Counted from the stretch's first letter, positions 9,413 through 19,010 are shown. The stretch: 64,000 nucleotides of DNA from Bacteroidaceae bacterium (GCA_017522135.1 JAFXAB010000001.1:19797-83796); one strand, 5' to 3'. The notes: generated by a model from the sequence alone, not told the origin. Numbers and translations: made by a program.

Positions 9413-11221
9413 ATGGAAAACACCCATTTAGACCCCGCTGCACAAAGTGGCACTGCTTGCCCCCAAGAACAGGAGCAAACTATAGTTGTTGAAACAACAG
9501 TAACCGAAACACCTCAATTGAGTAGAAATGAAATTGTTGAGCGTTTGCGCCAGATTGTCGATGCTCCTATCAATGAGGTGAAAGATGAAGTCGAAGCCCT
9601 CAAGCAAAATTATTATAAAGTAAAGCGTGCTGAGGTAGAGATTGCTTATAAAGCCCATATTGAAAGTGGAAAACCCGAGAGCGAATTTGTCCCTCAACAT
9701 GATGAGTTGGAAGAACCTCTCAAAGAACTTCTTGCGTCTTTTAAAGAACGAAAAGCCCAATACTTGCAAGCTCTTGAAAAAGAACGTGAAGAAAATCTTG
9801 CTCGCAAGAATAATCTTCTCAATGAATTGAAATCAATAATTGATGCCCCCGATGAAGTGGGCAAACAATACCAACGTGTACAACAGATACAACAAGAATT
9901 TAAGTCTATAACAGATGTTCCTGCTCAGGCTGTAACCGATTTGTGGAAAACATACCAAAACTACACCGAGCAATTCTATGACCTACTCAAGATAAATAAA
10001 GAGTTGCGTGACTATGACTTCAAGAAAAATCTGGAGCAAAAAGAGGCTCTATGTAAGAGTGCCGAGCAACTAACTGAGGTAGAAGATGTAATATCGGCAT
10101 TCAAACAACTGCAAATACTGCATAACGAGTGGCGCGAGATAGGTCCTGTTGCCAAGGAGTTGCGCGAAGATATATGGAATAGATTTAAAGAGGCATCTAC
10201 TGTTATAAACAAACGTCACCAGACCTATTTTGAGAGTCGCAAAGAAACCGAGACTCAAAATGAAACAGCCAAAACAGCCTTGTGTGAAGAAATCGAACAG
10301 ATTATTGCTTCGTTGAACGATATTGACAGCTATACAGCATGGGATGAGAAAACTCAAGTCATACTCTCGATGCAAGAACGCTGGAAATCAATAGGTTTTG
10401 CTTCTCGCAAAAACAACACAATCCTATTTGAGCGATTCAGACAAAGTTGTGATGCATTTTTTGCAGCCAAAGCCGAATATTTCAAGAGAGCCAAAGAAAA
10501 TCTCAACGCCAACCTGGATAAAAAACGGGCATTGTGTGAGAAAGCCGAGGCCCTGAAAGATAGTACCGATTGGAAAGCTACAACAGATGCACTTGTAGCC
10601 ATGCAAAAGGAGTGGAAGCAGATAGGCCCTGTTGCCAAGAAACACTCGGATATTGTGTGGAAGCGTTTCAATGAAGCCTGCGACTATTTCTTTGAGCAGA
10701 AGAAGAAAGCCATGTCGTCAAATCGTGAAACCGAGAACGCCAATTTGGCGGCTAAACAGCAAGTAATAGATACCCTCAAGGCAATAGATGAAAATCTTGA
10801 TGACGAAACTGCTCGTGCACAAATGAAAGAAGCCGTGGCACAATGGAACAGTATAGGTCATGTACCTTTCCGCGAAAAAGACAAGTTGTATAAGGAGTAT
10901 AAAAAAATTCTTGATGTACTCTACAACAGATTCAACAGTAATCGCAACAGAAGCCGTATAGCCAACTTTAGCAACTCTATTCAACAACTTGGAGAGGGTA
11001 ATACCGATAAATTATATCGAGAACGCGAAAAATTGGCTCGCAGCTACGAGTTGAAGAAAAACGAAATACAAACTTATGAAAATAATAAAGGGTTCTTGTC
11101 TTTATCGTCATCGCGTGCCGAGAGTTTGGTTCATGAGCTTGATAGAAAAATCAAGAAGTTGCACGACGATATGGAGCTGATTGCTCAAAAAATAGAACTT
11201 ATAGACCAAAAATTACAATAA
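9413..11221 (+). CDS. DUF349 repeat protein
   Basis: A 602-residue cytoplasmic helical protein with at least four DUF349 repeats of about 75 residues. Each carries a conserved Trp and an IGPVAK-like turn: EWREIGPVAKELREDIW (about residue 240), RWKSIGFASRKNNTILFERF (about 325), EWKQIGPVAKKHSDIVWKRF (about 400) and QWNSIGHVPFREKDKLY (about 475). The C-terminus is coiled coil. DUF349 proteins are of uncertain molecular function. The gene is common in Bacteroidota and stands alone here, with a -7-like element (TTACTTTG, 9361-9368) upstream and a strong hairpin downstream. Confidence 0.92.
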   Translation: MENTHLDPAAQSGTACPQEQEQTIVVETTVTETPQLSRNEIVERLRQIVDAPINEVKDEVEALKQNYYKVKRAEVEIAYKAHIESGKPESEFVPQHDELEEPLKELLASFKERKAQYLQALEKEREENLARKNNLLNELKSIIDAPDEVGKQYQRVQQIQQEFKSITDVPAQAVTDLWKTYQNYTEQFYDLLKINKELRDYDFKKNLEQKEALCKSAEQLTEVEDVISAFKQLQILHNEWREIGPVAKELREDIWNRFKEASTVINKRHQTYFESRKETETQNETAKTALCEEIEQIIASLNDIDSYTAWDEKTQVILSMQERWKSIGFASRKNNTILFERFRQSCDAFFAAKAEYFKRAKENLNANLDKKRALCEKAEALKDSTDWKATTDALVAMQKEWKQIGPVAKKHSDIVWKRFNEACDYFFEQKKKAMSSNRETENANLAAKQQVIDTLKAIDENLDDETARAQMKEAVAQWNSIGHVPFREKDKLYKEYKKILDVLYNRFNSNRNRSRIANFSNSIQQLGEGNTDKLYREREKLARSYELKKNEIQTYENNKGFLSLSSSRAESLVHELDRKIKKLHDDMELIAQKIELIDQKLQ

Positions 11222-11235
11222 CTATTCTCGATAAT

Positions 11236-11270
11236 AATAGTATACAAGTCGCATGACTTGTATACTATTT
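11236..11270 (+). terminator. Hairpin terminator after the DUF349 gene
   Basis: A perfect 15-bp stem (11236-11250 with 11255-11269) with a GCAT loop lies 14 nt after the stop. The T-run is short and broken, so termination efficiency is uncertain. Confidence 0.55.
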
Positions 11271-11334
11271 GATTTATAATCATATTCTATAGTATTGTTG
11301 TGCAAGACTATATTATAGATAAATATCATGTAGC

Positions 11335-12720
11335 ATGGCCACGAGTGGTAAGTATGGCAAGTATTTGAGGAGTCTGATAGTTGCAGGTGACTACATTTGT
11401 ATCAATGTAGCCTATCTGACTGCATGTGCTGTATTCAACTTTTACCCCGACTTTTACAATTATTTGGTTTGGGCTTTTATCAACATATCATATATTCCTG
11501 TATCATCTATATTTTCTGATACACACAATCAACGCATTATTTATGCCAATCATATAGTTTACAAAGCATTGGAGAGCACACTCTCTCATGCCATTATCTT
11601 CGTTGCCCTACTCTTCTTCTCTAATAATATCGACAAAATATGGGTTAAGCAGATAGTAACAATATATCTTATTATGGTCGTAGTCATGCCTATATGGTGG
11701 GTGGTTGCTCGTAAGATATTGAAGTTCTATCGCAGCAAGGGTTATAACTTTCGCAAAGTTATTATTGTAGGATATGGACGTAGTGGCAAACTGTTGGAAA
11801 AGGAGTTGCAGTCGGATGCCGGTTATGGATATAAGATTATGGGCATTTTTGACGACAACCCTGCAGTTGCATCAACCACAACTCATTACAAAGGCACTAC
11901 ATCGGAGGTAGAGGCATTTGCATTGAAAAATTATATTGATGAGATATATTGTGCCTTGCCCACTACAGCCGAAGAAAATATAATGAGTCTCACCCGATTT
12001 GCCGAGAAAAACGTTATCCGTTTCTTTATCATACCCAGTATGACACCCTACCTACACCGTCGCTTACACTACGATAGTCTGGGTAGTGTTCCTATCTTGA
12101 GTATTCGCCCCGAGCCTTTGGAGAATCCGTTGAATGCAGCCATCAAGAGAGTGTTCGACATACTTTTCTCCGGCTTATTTCTACTATTCTTCCCGCTGAT
12201 ACTCATACCTATCGCCATTGCCATAAAGATATCATCGCCAGGGCCTGTTTTTTTCAAGCAGAAACGCACCGGTTTGCGTGGAAAGGACTTCTATTGCTAT
12301 AAATTCAGGACAATGCGTGTAAATGATGCAAGCGACCAACAACAAGCAACCAAAAACGACCCTCGCAAAACAAAATTGGGCGATTTCTTGCGTAGAACAA
12401 GTATAGATGAGTTGCCTCAGTTTTGGAATGTGTTCAAGGGTGATATGTCGGTTGTGGGTCCTCGCCCGCACATGATAAAGCACACAGAAGACTACTCAAA
12501 GCTCATTGATACCTACATGTTGCGCCACTTGGTCAAGCCCGGCATTACCGGATGGGCACAGGTAAATGGGTATCGAGGCGAAACAAAGGAGCTGTGGCAA
12601 ATGGCCAAACGTGTGCAGTATGACGTATGGTATATTGAGAATTGGGACTTCTTCCTTGACTTGAAAATCATCTATCTCACTATCACCAATGCCATACGCG
12701 GTGAGAAAAATGCTTATTGA
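11335..12720 (+). CDS. Undecaprenyl-phosphate glycosyl-1-phosphate transferase (WcaJ/PssY type)
   Basis: Polyisoprenyl-phosphate hexose-1-phosphate transferases start capsule or exopolysaccharide synthesis by moving sugar-1-phosphate from a UDP-sugar to undecaprenyl phosphate. The N-terminal 110 residues hold about four membrane helices, then a Rossmann-like domain (VIIVGYGRSGKLLEKEL near residue 142), then a catalytic C-terminal domain from about residue 265 with a membrane re-entrant helix. Its motifs include SSPGPVFFKQKRTG, KFRTM, DELPQFWNVFKGDMSVVGPRP and KPGITGWAQ. It is complete at 461 residues. No other capsule genes lie next to it, so it may be an orphan initiator serving a distant locus. 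Its 3' end overlaps the convergent YbaN-like gene by 7 nt. Confidence 0.93.
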   Translation: MATSGKYGKYLRSLIVAGDYICINVAYLTACAVFNFYPDFYNYLVWAFINISYIPVSSIFSDTHNQRIIYANHIVYKALESTLSHAIIFVALLFFSNNIDKIWVKQIVTIYLIMVVVMPIWWVVARKILKFYRSKGYNFRKVIIVGYGRSGKLLEKELQSDAGYGYKIMGIFDDNPAVASTTTHYKGTTSEVEAFALKNYIDEIYCALPTTAEENIMSLTRFAEKNVIRFFIIPSMTPYLHRRLHYDSLGSVPILSIRPEPLENPLNAAIKRVFDILFSGLFLLFFPLILIPIAIAIKISSPGPVFFKQKRTGLRGKDFYCYKFRTMRVNDASDQQQATKNDPRKTKLGDFLRRTSIDELPQFWNVFKGDMSVVGPRPHMIKHTEDYSKLIDTYMLRHLVKPGITGWAQVNGYRGETKELWQMAKRVQYDVWYIENWDFFLDLKIIYLTITNAIRGEKNAY

Positions 12721-13121
12721 TTATTTCTCTTCTCAACATCTTCCTTCAGTTGTTTCCACTCTTCACTTGTGAGGGTGCGATATGAGAGTATGTGCCATGT
12801 AACACCCGATGCGATAAGCAATAATAAGGTTGTAATCCACCATTTACACACTATCACACATGAGATGATGATAGTTATCCACAATGTCGATATTGCAACA
12901 ATCTTGGCATGCAGTGGAATGGCACGATATACTTTATAGGTAGTAACAATGCTGTTGAACAGACGTATAGACATGGCTCGTTCATATAGCGTGCGCGAGC
13001 CTTTAAATAAGCAATAAGCTGCCAGCAACCATAGCGGTGTTGTAGGTAATATAGGCAGGAACAGACCTAATGCACCGAGGATGAAGGCCAATATTCCTAT
13101 TACGTTCCACAATATCTTCAT
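12714..13121 (-). CDS. DUF454 (YbaN-like) inner-membrane protein
   Basis: A 135-residue membrane protein with three to four hydrophobic helices. The N-terminal part matches the YbaN/DUF454 pattern, with GLFLPILPTTPLWLLAAYCL at about residues 20-40, the most conserved stretch of the family. The function of the family is unknown. It is the last gene of the minus-strand operon that starts with tsaC and lies 9 nt after fmt. Its stop codon is inside the end of the convergent glycosylphosphotransferase gene, so transcription of the two must clash or share a termination zone. Confidence 0.88.
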   Translation of the reverse strand: MKILWNVIGILAFILGALGLFLPILPTTPLWLLAAYCLFKGSRTLYERAMSIRLFNSIVTTYKVYRAIPLHAKIVAISTLWITIIISCVIVCKWWITTLLLLIASGVTWHILSYRTLTSEEWKQLKEDVEKRNNQ

Positions 13122-13130
13122 AAGCTTGTA

Positions 13131-14099
13131 TTATTGCACGCGGTATTCATTTGTCAATCGGAAACCTCGTAGCAGCTCTTCGACAGTAAGGCGTTTTTTT
13201 CCTGCGAGTTGCAGTGATACAAGTTGCAGATAACCATCGCTACACGCAACCTCAATTGTTTTCTTGCCATCGGTCACGATAGTACCGGGTGTAAAGTTAT
13301 GGTTGCAAATATGTCGTGTCGCTTCAAATACCTTTACACCTATAGCATCGCCATCGGGTGATACAAATTCGCACCAAGCTGCCGGATATGGCGATAATCC
13401 TCTTACCTGATTGTATAACTCCTCCACTGTGCGAGAGAAGTCGAGGTGGCATGTCTCTTTAAATATCTTAGGCGCGGGACGCAAAGGCTCGTCGGTCATA
13501 AGCTCTTCTTGAGGTATAGCTACAACCCTGTCGGCTATAATATTATCTACAGTCTCGCATACCATCTCGGCACCCAATACCATGAGTTTGTCGTGTATTA
13601 CACCTACATTGTCGGTATCGGCAATTTTAATACTGCGACGTTGTATGACACGACCGGTGTCTATCTCATGAGTAAGGAAAAAAGTTGTAATACCCGTTTC
13701 CTTATCGCCATTCATAATAGCCCAATTGAGCGGAGCTGCACCACGATACTGAGGTAATAACGATGCATGCAGGTTGAATGTACCCATGGGTGGCATATCC
13801 CATACTACCTGTGGCAACATGCGAAATGCTACAACAATCTGTAGGTGGGCCTGATAACTGCGCAACTCATCGATAAAGGCTTCATCCTTGAGTCGTGCGG
13901 GCTGCAATATAGGTAACCCCACCGATAGAGCATATTGCTTGACGGAGGAAAATTGTATCTTATGACCACGACCGGCAGGCTTGTCGGGCATGGTAACAAC
14001 CGCAACAACGTTATATCCGTTCTCAACAAGTAGTCGCAAGGTCTCCACGGCAAAGTCGGGAGTACCCATGTATACTATACGAAGTTCTTCTTTTGTCAT
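13131..14099 (-). CDS. fmt: Methionyl-tRNA formyltransferase
   Basis: Transfers a formyl group from 10-formyl-tetrahydrofolate to Met-tRNA(fMet), needed for bacterial translation initiation. The N-terminal catalytic domain starts RIVYMGTPDFAVETLRLL. The catalytic set Asn-His-Asp is visible as FNLHASLLPQYRGAAP (about residues 113-128) and HEIDTG (about 147). A C-terminal OB-fold domain runs from about residue 210. At 322 residues it is normal length. It lies between the ClC channel gene (14 nt upstream) and the YbaN-like gene in a five-gene operon; tsaC in the same operon also serves tRNA maturation. Confidence 0.96.
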   Translation of the reverse strand: MTKEELRIVYMGTPDFAVETLRLLVENGYNVVAVVTMPDKPAGRGHKIQFSSVKQYALSVGLPILQPARLKDEAFIDELRSYQAHLQIVVAFRMLPQVVWDMPPMGTFNLHASLLPQYRGAAPLNWAIMNGDKETGITTFFLTHEIDTGRVIQRRSIKIADTDNVGVIHDKLMVLGAEMVCETVDNIIADRVVAIPQEELMTDEPLRPAPKIFKETCHLDFSRTVEELYNQVRGLSPYPAAWCEFVSPDGDAIGVKVFEATRHICNHNFTPGTIVTDGKKTIEVACSDGYLQLVSLQLAGKKRLTVEELLRGFRLTNEYRVQ

Positions 14100-14113
14100 A
14101 TTGTACCTTAAAA

Positions 14114-15913
14114 TTAATCTTGTGAATAGTGTACCAGCACACGACGATAAGAGTTGAATATCTTCGATTTAGATACAAATCCCACATATTTACCATCCTC
14201 GTCTACTACAGGCAGGTTCCATGCATTGGTATCATCAAATGTTTTCATTACGGTCTCCATGTTCATGCCTATTACTATTCGTGCCATAGGCATAGACATA
14301 AATTTGTTGACATACATACGGTCATACAATTCCGGCCGGAACATGATATTGCGTATATCGTCAAGCAGTACGATACCCAACAGTCGGCAATTGGTATCGG
14401 TAACGGGGAAAATATTACGATGCGACTTTGATATTACTTTTACCATATCACCCAGTGACATCTCGGGGTGCACCTCCAAGAAATCTTTTTCTATAACACT
14501 ATCCATCTTCAGCAGAGTCAGCACAGCCTTGTCCTTACCATGAGTGAGCAACTCGCCTTTCTTGGCCAAACGCATGGTGTAAATGCTATGCTTCTCAAAT
14601 ATACGTATGGTTGCATAGGCTACTGTTGAAGTAATCATCAAGGGTAAGAATAGTGCGTAGCTACCGGTAAGCTCTACAGTAAGGAAGATGCCCATGAGCG
14701 GAGCATGCATTACTCCCGACATTACACCGGCCATACCCATCAATGCAAAATTTTTATTGGACAACTCGGGTGTAAAGTCAAGCAAGTTGGTCGTATAGGC
14801 AAATAAGAATCCGGCAAAGCAACCTACATACAGACTTGGTGCAAATGTACCACCCACACCACCTGCTCCGTTGGTTGCGGCCGTTGCAAATATCTTAGTA
14901 AGAACAATCATGGCCGTAAATACAATCATAGCCCACACCTCATCGCTCCAAGCATATAGAAACGAGCCTCGCATAAGACCATCTGTATTACCGGCAAGCA
15001 ACTTCAATATTGAGTCGTAACCCTCACCATAGAGCGGTGGTAGCAAGAAAATACACAAGCCCAATAGAATAGATCCAAAACCAAATTTACGCCATGGATT
15101 GCCCAATCTGGCAAATTTACCTTCTATCCAATACATGACGCGGGTAAAATAGAGCGATACAAATCCGCAGAAAATACCTAATAATATAACATAAGGAATG
15201 CGTTCTATACTGAATATCTCGGTCTGCTCAAACATAAATTCGGCATCAGTTCCATGATAAAGGTATGATACCGTAACAGCAGTGATAGAAGAAATGAGCA
15301 AAGGCAATACCGATGTGGCGGTAAGGTCGACCATGAGTACCTCGATAGTAAACAAAATACCGGCAATGGGTGCCTTGAATATACCTGCAATAGCCGATGC
15401 CGCGCCACAACCCATCATCAACATCAGCACATTGGGCGGCATACGAAATAATCGGCCTACATTTGAGCCGATAGCAGCTCCTGTATATACAATGGGGGCC
15501 TCGGCTCCTACCGAGCCACCAAAGCCAATGGTAACAGAACTTGCCAATACCGAGGTGTACATGTTGTGTGGTTTTACACGACTTTTACGTTGAGAGAAAG
15601 CTTGTAGAATGCGTGTAACACCATGCGAAATATCGTCTTTCACCACATATCGAACAAACAAACCCACCAAGAACACACCAACTATCGGATAGACAAAATA
15701 CAATCCGTTGAGACCTTCGTTCATCATGTGTGATGTGAGCAAGTGTTGTATGCCATGTATGAGCCACTTGAGTATAACGGCAGTAAGTCCTGTAAAAAGT
15801 CCTACCGCAAAGCTCATGATAAGAGTGAATGTACGTATACTTATGTGCGACTCTCTCCATAGGAGAAATCGCATAAACAACTCTTTGTATTTCTTTGTAA
15901 ATATGTTTTCCAT
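14114..15913 (-). CDS. ClC-family chloride channel/transporter with CBS domains
   Basis: A membrane protein of the ClC family, mediating Cl- conductance or Cl-/H+ exchange. About ten to twelve membrane helices occupy residues 20-440. The gating-glutamate region reads GFGGSVGAEAP, where E-A-P replaces the common REGP but keeps the Glu. The helix N region AATNGAGGVGGTFAPSLYVG is clear. After residue about 455 come two CBS domains (with VTDTNCRLLGIVLLDDIR and LPVVDEDGKYVGFVSKSKIF) that commonly bind adenine nucleotides. It is complete at 599 residues. It lies in the tsaC-fmt operon, 10 nt after the glycosylphosphotransferase. Channel versus exchanger cannot be settled from what I see. Confidence 0.94.
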   Translation of the reverse strand: MENIFTKKYKELFMRFLLWRESHISIRTFTLIMSFAVGLFTGLTAVILKWLIHGIQHLLTSHMMNEGLNGLYFVYPIVGVFLVGLFVRYVVKDDISHGVTRILQAFSQRKSRVKPHNMYTSVLASSVTIGFGGSVGAEAPIVYTGAAIGSNVGRLFRMPPNVLMLMMGCGAASAIAGIFKAPIAGILFTIEVLMVDLTATSVLPLLISSITAVTVSYLYHGTDAEFMFEQTEIFSIERIPYVILLGIFCGFVSLYFTRVMYWIEGKFARLGNPWRKFGFGSILLGLCIFLLPPLYGEGYDSILKLLAGNTDGLMRGSFLYAWSDEVWAMIVFTAMIVLTKIFATAATNGAGGVGGTFAPSLYVGCFAGFLFAYTTNLLDFTPELSNKNFALMGMAGVMSGVMHAPLMGIFLTVELTGSYALFLPLMITSTVAYATIRIFEKHSIYTMRLAKKGELLTHGKDKAVLTLLKMDSVIEKDFLEVHPEMSLGDMVKVISKSHRNIFPVTDTNCRLLGIVLLDDIRNIMFRPELYDRMYVNKFMSMPMARIVIGMNMETVMKTFDDTNAWNLPVVDEDGKYVGFVSKSKIFNSYRRVLVHYSQD

Positions 15914-15923
15914 AACTTGTTGG

Positions 15924-17342
15924 TTACATACCTTTGCCGGTAATAACGGTTCGTACTGTGTGAATAATTATTTTGAGGTCTACCAGCATCGACATGTTTT
16001 CGAGATATACAATATCATATTGCAGGCGTTCAATCATTTCATCTACGCTCTGTGCATAGCCATATTTTACCATACCCCACGAAGTGAGTCCGGGGCGTAT
16101 CTGATACATGAGTGCATAGTAGGGTGCTTTTTCGATAATTTGCTTAATGAAAAATTCACGCTCGGGACGAGGCCCTACCAGCGACATATCACCTTTGAAA
16201 ATATTCCAGAATTGGGGTAACTCGTCGATACGATACTTGCGCATAAACTTACCTATCGGAGTTATTCTATCGTCGTCGGAGCTTGACAATCGAGGTGTAC
16301 CATCACTCTCGGCATTGGTATACATCGTGCGCAATTTGTATATAAAGAATGGCTTATGATGATAGCCTATTCGCTCTTGGCGGTAGAATACCGGACCTTT
16401 TGAGTCGCGCTTGATAAGTATAGCAAATACAGCAATAATGGGTGCTATGATGATAAGTGCTATAGCCGATACAATGATGTCGACCAGGCGTTTCATGTTG
16501 CGACCTCCGGCCGATATGGCACATGAACTTACGTCAACAAGTGGCTGTCCGTAGATGTTTGACAGCTTGACACGTCCTATGAGATTATGAAATACTGTAC
16601 TTTGCATCTTTATAGGACGGTCCAATGGGTATAGCTCGTTGATAACGGCATTGAGGCGTATCTGTCGATTGTCGTCTATGGCAACTATAATGTATTTGAT
16701 ATTGAGGTCGTTGCAAAGTTGGGCAAGGTTGACGTTGGGGTATACCTTATATGGCAACTCTTTTAATGGGCTACCCTCTCCTGTGTCTACATATCCCACA
16801 ATATTGTATCCCAACGATTTGGTACGCTCGTTCAGTTCTTGAGTCAATTTCAATGCTTGCTTGCCACAACCTATTACCAATGTATTGAAATACCATTCTC
16901 TGTTGTGTATCTTATGGGTTGCATTGGTTGTTATAGTCAGACGCAATGAGTAGACACATATAAATTGTAAGGCAAAAAGTATAAATATCAACTCGTAATT
17001 GTCGGTACGGAGAGGCAAAATATCGTTGATAAGGGCTGTAAAAAACAGTATCAACGTGTTGATGAGTACCGATGATATGGTGGTAAACAACTCTTGTAAG
17101 CGCGACTTGAAGAATGTGATGTTGTAATAACCCGACAGGTAATACACCATCATCATGATTAGCGGCATAAAGAACTGTCCGATCAATACGTTTTTCGACA
17201 ACAAGAAAGTATCCAACTCGATATATCCCGATGCAACGACAGGCATATAAAACCGCACGATATTGAATAGCAACCATGCAATGTTTGACATCACATAGTC
17301 ACATACTACATACTTGGCTGTTTGTCTTTTTACACCTATCAT
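15924..17342 (-). CDS. Second polyprenyl glycosylphosphotransferase (WcaJ-like)
   Basis: Predicted to start a surface polysaccharide by loading sugar-1-phosphate on undecaprenyl phosphate. The N-terminal part has four to five membrane helices, then a nucleotide-binding-like domain (VIGCGKQALKLTQELNE near 155). The catalytic domain starts near residue 275 (MKRLVDIIVSAIALIII) and has YRQERIGYHHKPFFIYKLRT, DELPQFWNIFKGDMSLVGPR and RPGLTSWGMVKYGYA. It is complete at 472 residues. Its start overlaps the tsaC stop by 4 nt (ATGA), so it is translationally coupled to tsaC, an odd partner. It is clearly related to, but diverged from, the protein at 11335, so the two probably use different sugars. Confidence 0.93.
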   Translation of the reverse strand: MIGVKRQTAKYVVCDYVMSNIAWLLFNIVRFYMPVVASGYIELDTFLLSKNVLIGQFFMPLIMMMVYYLSGYYNITFFKSRLQELFTTISSVLINTLILFFTALINDILPLRTDNYELIFILFALQFICVYSLRLTITTNATHKIHNREWYFNTLVIGCGKQALKLTQELNERTKSLGYNIVGYVDTGEGSPLKELPYKVYPNVNLAQLCNDLNIKYIIVAIDDNRQIRLNAVINELYPLDRPIKMQSTVFHNLIGRVKLSNIYGQPLVDVSSCAISAGGRNMKRLVDIIVSAIALIIIAPIIAVFAILIKRDSKGPVFYRQERIGYHHKPFFIYKLRTMYTNAESDGTPRLSSSDDDRITPIGKFMRKYRIDELPQFWNIFKGDMSLVGPRPEREFFIKQIIEKAPYYALMYQIRPGLTSWGMVKYGYAQSVDEMIERLQYDIVYLENMSMLVDLKIIIHTVRTVITGKGM

Positions 17343-17911
17343 TCGCGTATAATTTTCACTAATCCGCCTTTACCGAGTTTGATAATGCTTGAAGGTTGTG
17401 CTTTTTGTGCTTCGTCTTGTCGGGCCTCTACAACATAATCAACGGCTTGTTTTATCTCGTCGGAAATCTCGGCAAAGCATGCAGGTGATGGTTCTCCACT
17501 CACATTGGCCGATGTAGAAACTATCGCCTTGCGAAAACGACGACACAATGCTTGTGAGAATGACTCACGGGTAACACGTATACCCACAGTGCCATCCTCG
17601 CCCAATAGTTCGGGAGCCAAATTGCACGCACCCGAATATATGATGGTAAGCGGCTTCTCCGACAACTCCACAAGGTCGTATGCTATATCGGGCACTTCTT
17701 TTACATAGAAGTCCACCTTGGTCATTGAGTCGGTAAGTACTATTAAAGCCTTATTATCGGCTCGGTGTTTTATCTCATATATCCGCTTTACTGCAGCCGA
17801 ATTGGTTGCATCGCAACCTATACCCCAAATGGTGTCGGTAGGATATAATATTACACCGCCTCGTTTCAGCACTTCACAGGCTTCTGTTATATCTTCTTGT
17901 ATGCTCTTCAT
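17339..17911 (-). CDS. tsaC: L-threonylcarbamoyladenylate synthase (YrdC/Sua5 family)
   Basis: Makes threonylcarbamoyl-AMP from Thr, bicarbonate and ATP, the first step of t6A37 modification of ANN-decoding tRNAs. The family start GGVILYPTDTIWGIGCDATN is at residues 18-37, followed by KRIYEIKHRADNKALIVL, and STSANVSGEPSP near residue 145. At 190 residues it is the short TsaC type without the Sua5 C-terminal domain. It is the first gene of the five-gene operon and has a near-consensus promoter 30 nt upstream. Confidence 0.94.
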   Translation of the reverse strand: MKSIQEDITEACEVLKRGGVILYPTDTIWGIGCDATNSAAVKRIYEIKHRADNKALIVLTDSMTKVDFYVKEVPDIAYDLVELSEKPLTIIYSGACNLAPELLGEDGTVGIRVTRESFSQALCRRFRKAIVSTSANVSGEPSPACFAEISDEIKQAVDYVVEARQDEAQKAQPSSIIKLGKGGLVKIIRE

Positions 17912-17940
17912 ATATTATAGTTTGCCATCAAAGCTATTTG

Positions 17941-17971
17941 CAAAAATAATCAATAACAACTCTATGACAAA
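17941..17971 (-). promoter_or_regulatory. Consensus promoter of the tsaC operon
   Basis: On the minus strand TTTG (17971-17968), 19 nt, then TATTTTTG (17948-17941): an exact match to TTTG-N19-TAnnTTTG. It should drive tsaC and the four genes after it. Confidence 0.75.
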
Positions 17972-18037
17972 ATATATATACCCTTTTTTTATCTTATCAT
18001 AGATAAGCATTTATAATACAAGAGAGTATATTTTATC

Positions 18038-18898
18038 TCAATATCTGTTGATGCTATGACAGTTGAATGCTTGTTCGTCTATAACGGTGTCATTGGGTAC
18101 TGCAACGTCGGCAAGACGAGGGCATTTGTTAAAAGCTCGCCACTTAATCTCTTTTACCGAGCGAGGTATTGTGATGCTCTCAAGTGATGTACACTCTTCA
18201 AATGCTTGCTCATCAATAAGTTCTACGGTTTCACCCATGTCAACTTTCTTCAAGTTTATACACTCGCTGAAGGCTTTTCTGCTTATTACCTCTACCCCAT
18301 TACATATTTTTACTTCCTCCAATTTCTTGCAATTCCAAAATGCAATTTCGCTTATTCTTTTTAGTGTTCCGGGTACAACCAACGATACTATATGGGTATG
18401 AGCAAATGCTCTGTACCCTATCTCTTGTATATTGTCCGGGATTGTAAGGTGCGTAAATCCGGCGGCATTGAAAGTCCATTCTTCTATTTTTGTCACACCC
18501 TTCGGTATGGAGAGACTCTTTAACTCCCAGCATAAGCAAAAGGCATTGGCACCTATCGATGTCACACTATCGGGCAATACAATATGTGCAAGATTGGTAC
18601 ATTGTGCAAAGGCCGATCGTCCTATGCATTGCAATTGGTTGCCCACATACACTTCTTGCAGACCCTTGCATCGGCAAAAAGCATTAGCAGCTATTTCCAA
18701 TAAGGAGTCGGGCAAGGTAATAGAGATAAGGTTGGTGTTGTCGAAAAATGCGTTCTCTCCAACACGGGTAAGATTACCTTCAAACTCTATCCTACCGTAG
18801 CCGTCTACATAAGTGTGCGACAAGATGAGTGCATCGAAACAAGCTGTATCAAGATTGATAATAGTTGTAGATTGATATTTTATCACAGAATTTTCCAT
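18038..18898 (-). CDS. BspA-type LRR_5 protein without signal peptide
   Basis: A 286-residue protein made of about ten leucine-rich repeats of the Treponema pallidum/BspA type (about 23 residues, pattern I..NAF..C..L..I.LP.SV..I). Examples are ITLPDSLLEIAANAFCRCKG and ITIPRSVKEIKWRAFNKCPR. Most BspA-like proteins are exported, but here the first 25 residues (MENSVIKYQSTTIINLDTA) contain no signal peptide, so the protein should stay in the cytoplasm unless the start is misplaced; I see no better upstream ATG. A -7-like TAAATTTG is at 18945-18938 on the minus strand. A protein-binding role is likely from the fold; the partner is unknown. Confidence 0.9.
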   Translation of the reverse strand: MENSVIKYQSTTIINLDTACFDALILSHTYVDGYGRIEFEGNLTRVGENAFFDNTNLISITLPDSLLEIAANAFCRCKGLQEVYVGNQLQCIGRSAFAQCTNLAHIVLPDSVTSIGANAFCLCWELKSLSIPKGVTKIEEWTFNAAGFTHLTIPDNIQEIGYRAFAHTHIVSLVVPGTLKRISEIAFWNCKKLEEVKICNGVEVISRKAFSECINLKKVDMGETVELIDEQAFEECTSLESITIPRSVKEIKWRAFNKCPRLADVAVPNDTVIDEQAFNCHSINRY

Positions 18899-18937
18899 AG
18901 TATAAACATATTAAAAAGTTAAGGTTTTTCAAACATC

Positions 18938-18945
18938 CAAATTTA
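18938..18945 (-). promoter_or_regulatory. -7 element of the LRR gene
   Basis: TAAATTTG on the minus strand, about 40 nt before the ATG at 18898. A CTTG lies 20 nt further upstream as a one-mismatch -33 box. Confidence 0.45.
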
Positions 18946-19010
18946 AATCTTTTTACACAAATATGCAAGAGATGAAGTTATGAAATATGATAAATAGTAT
19001 TTTGTAAAGT

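Noticed and set aside
12714..12720. Overlap of convergent genes as a sign of a wrong stop
   Set aside because: Both proteins end at family-typical positions; a 7-nt convergent overlap is harmless.
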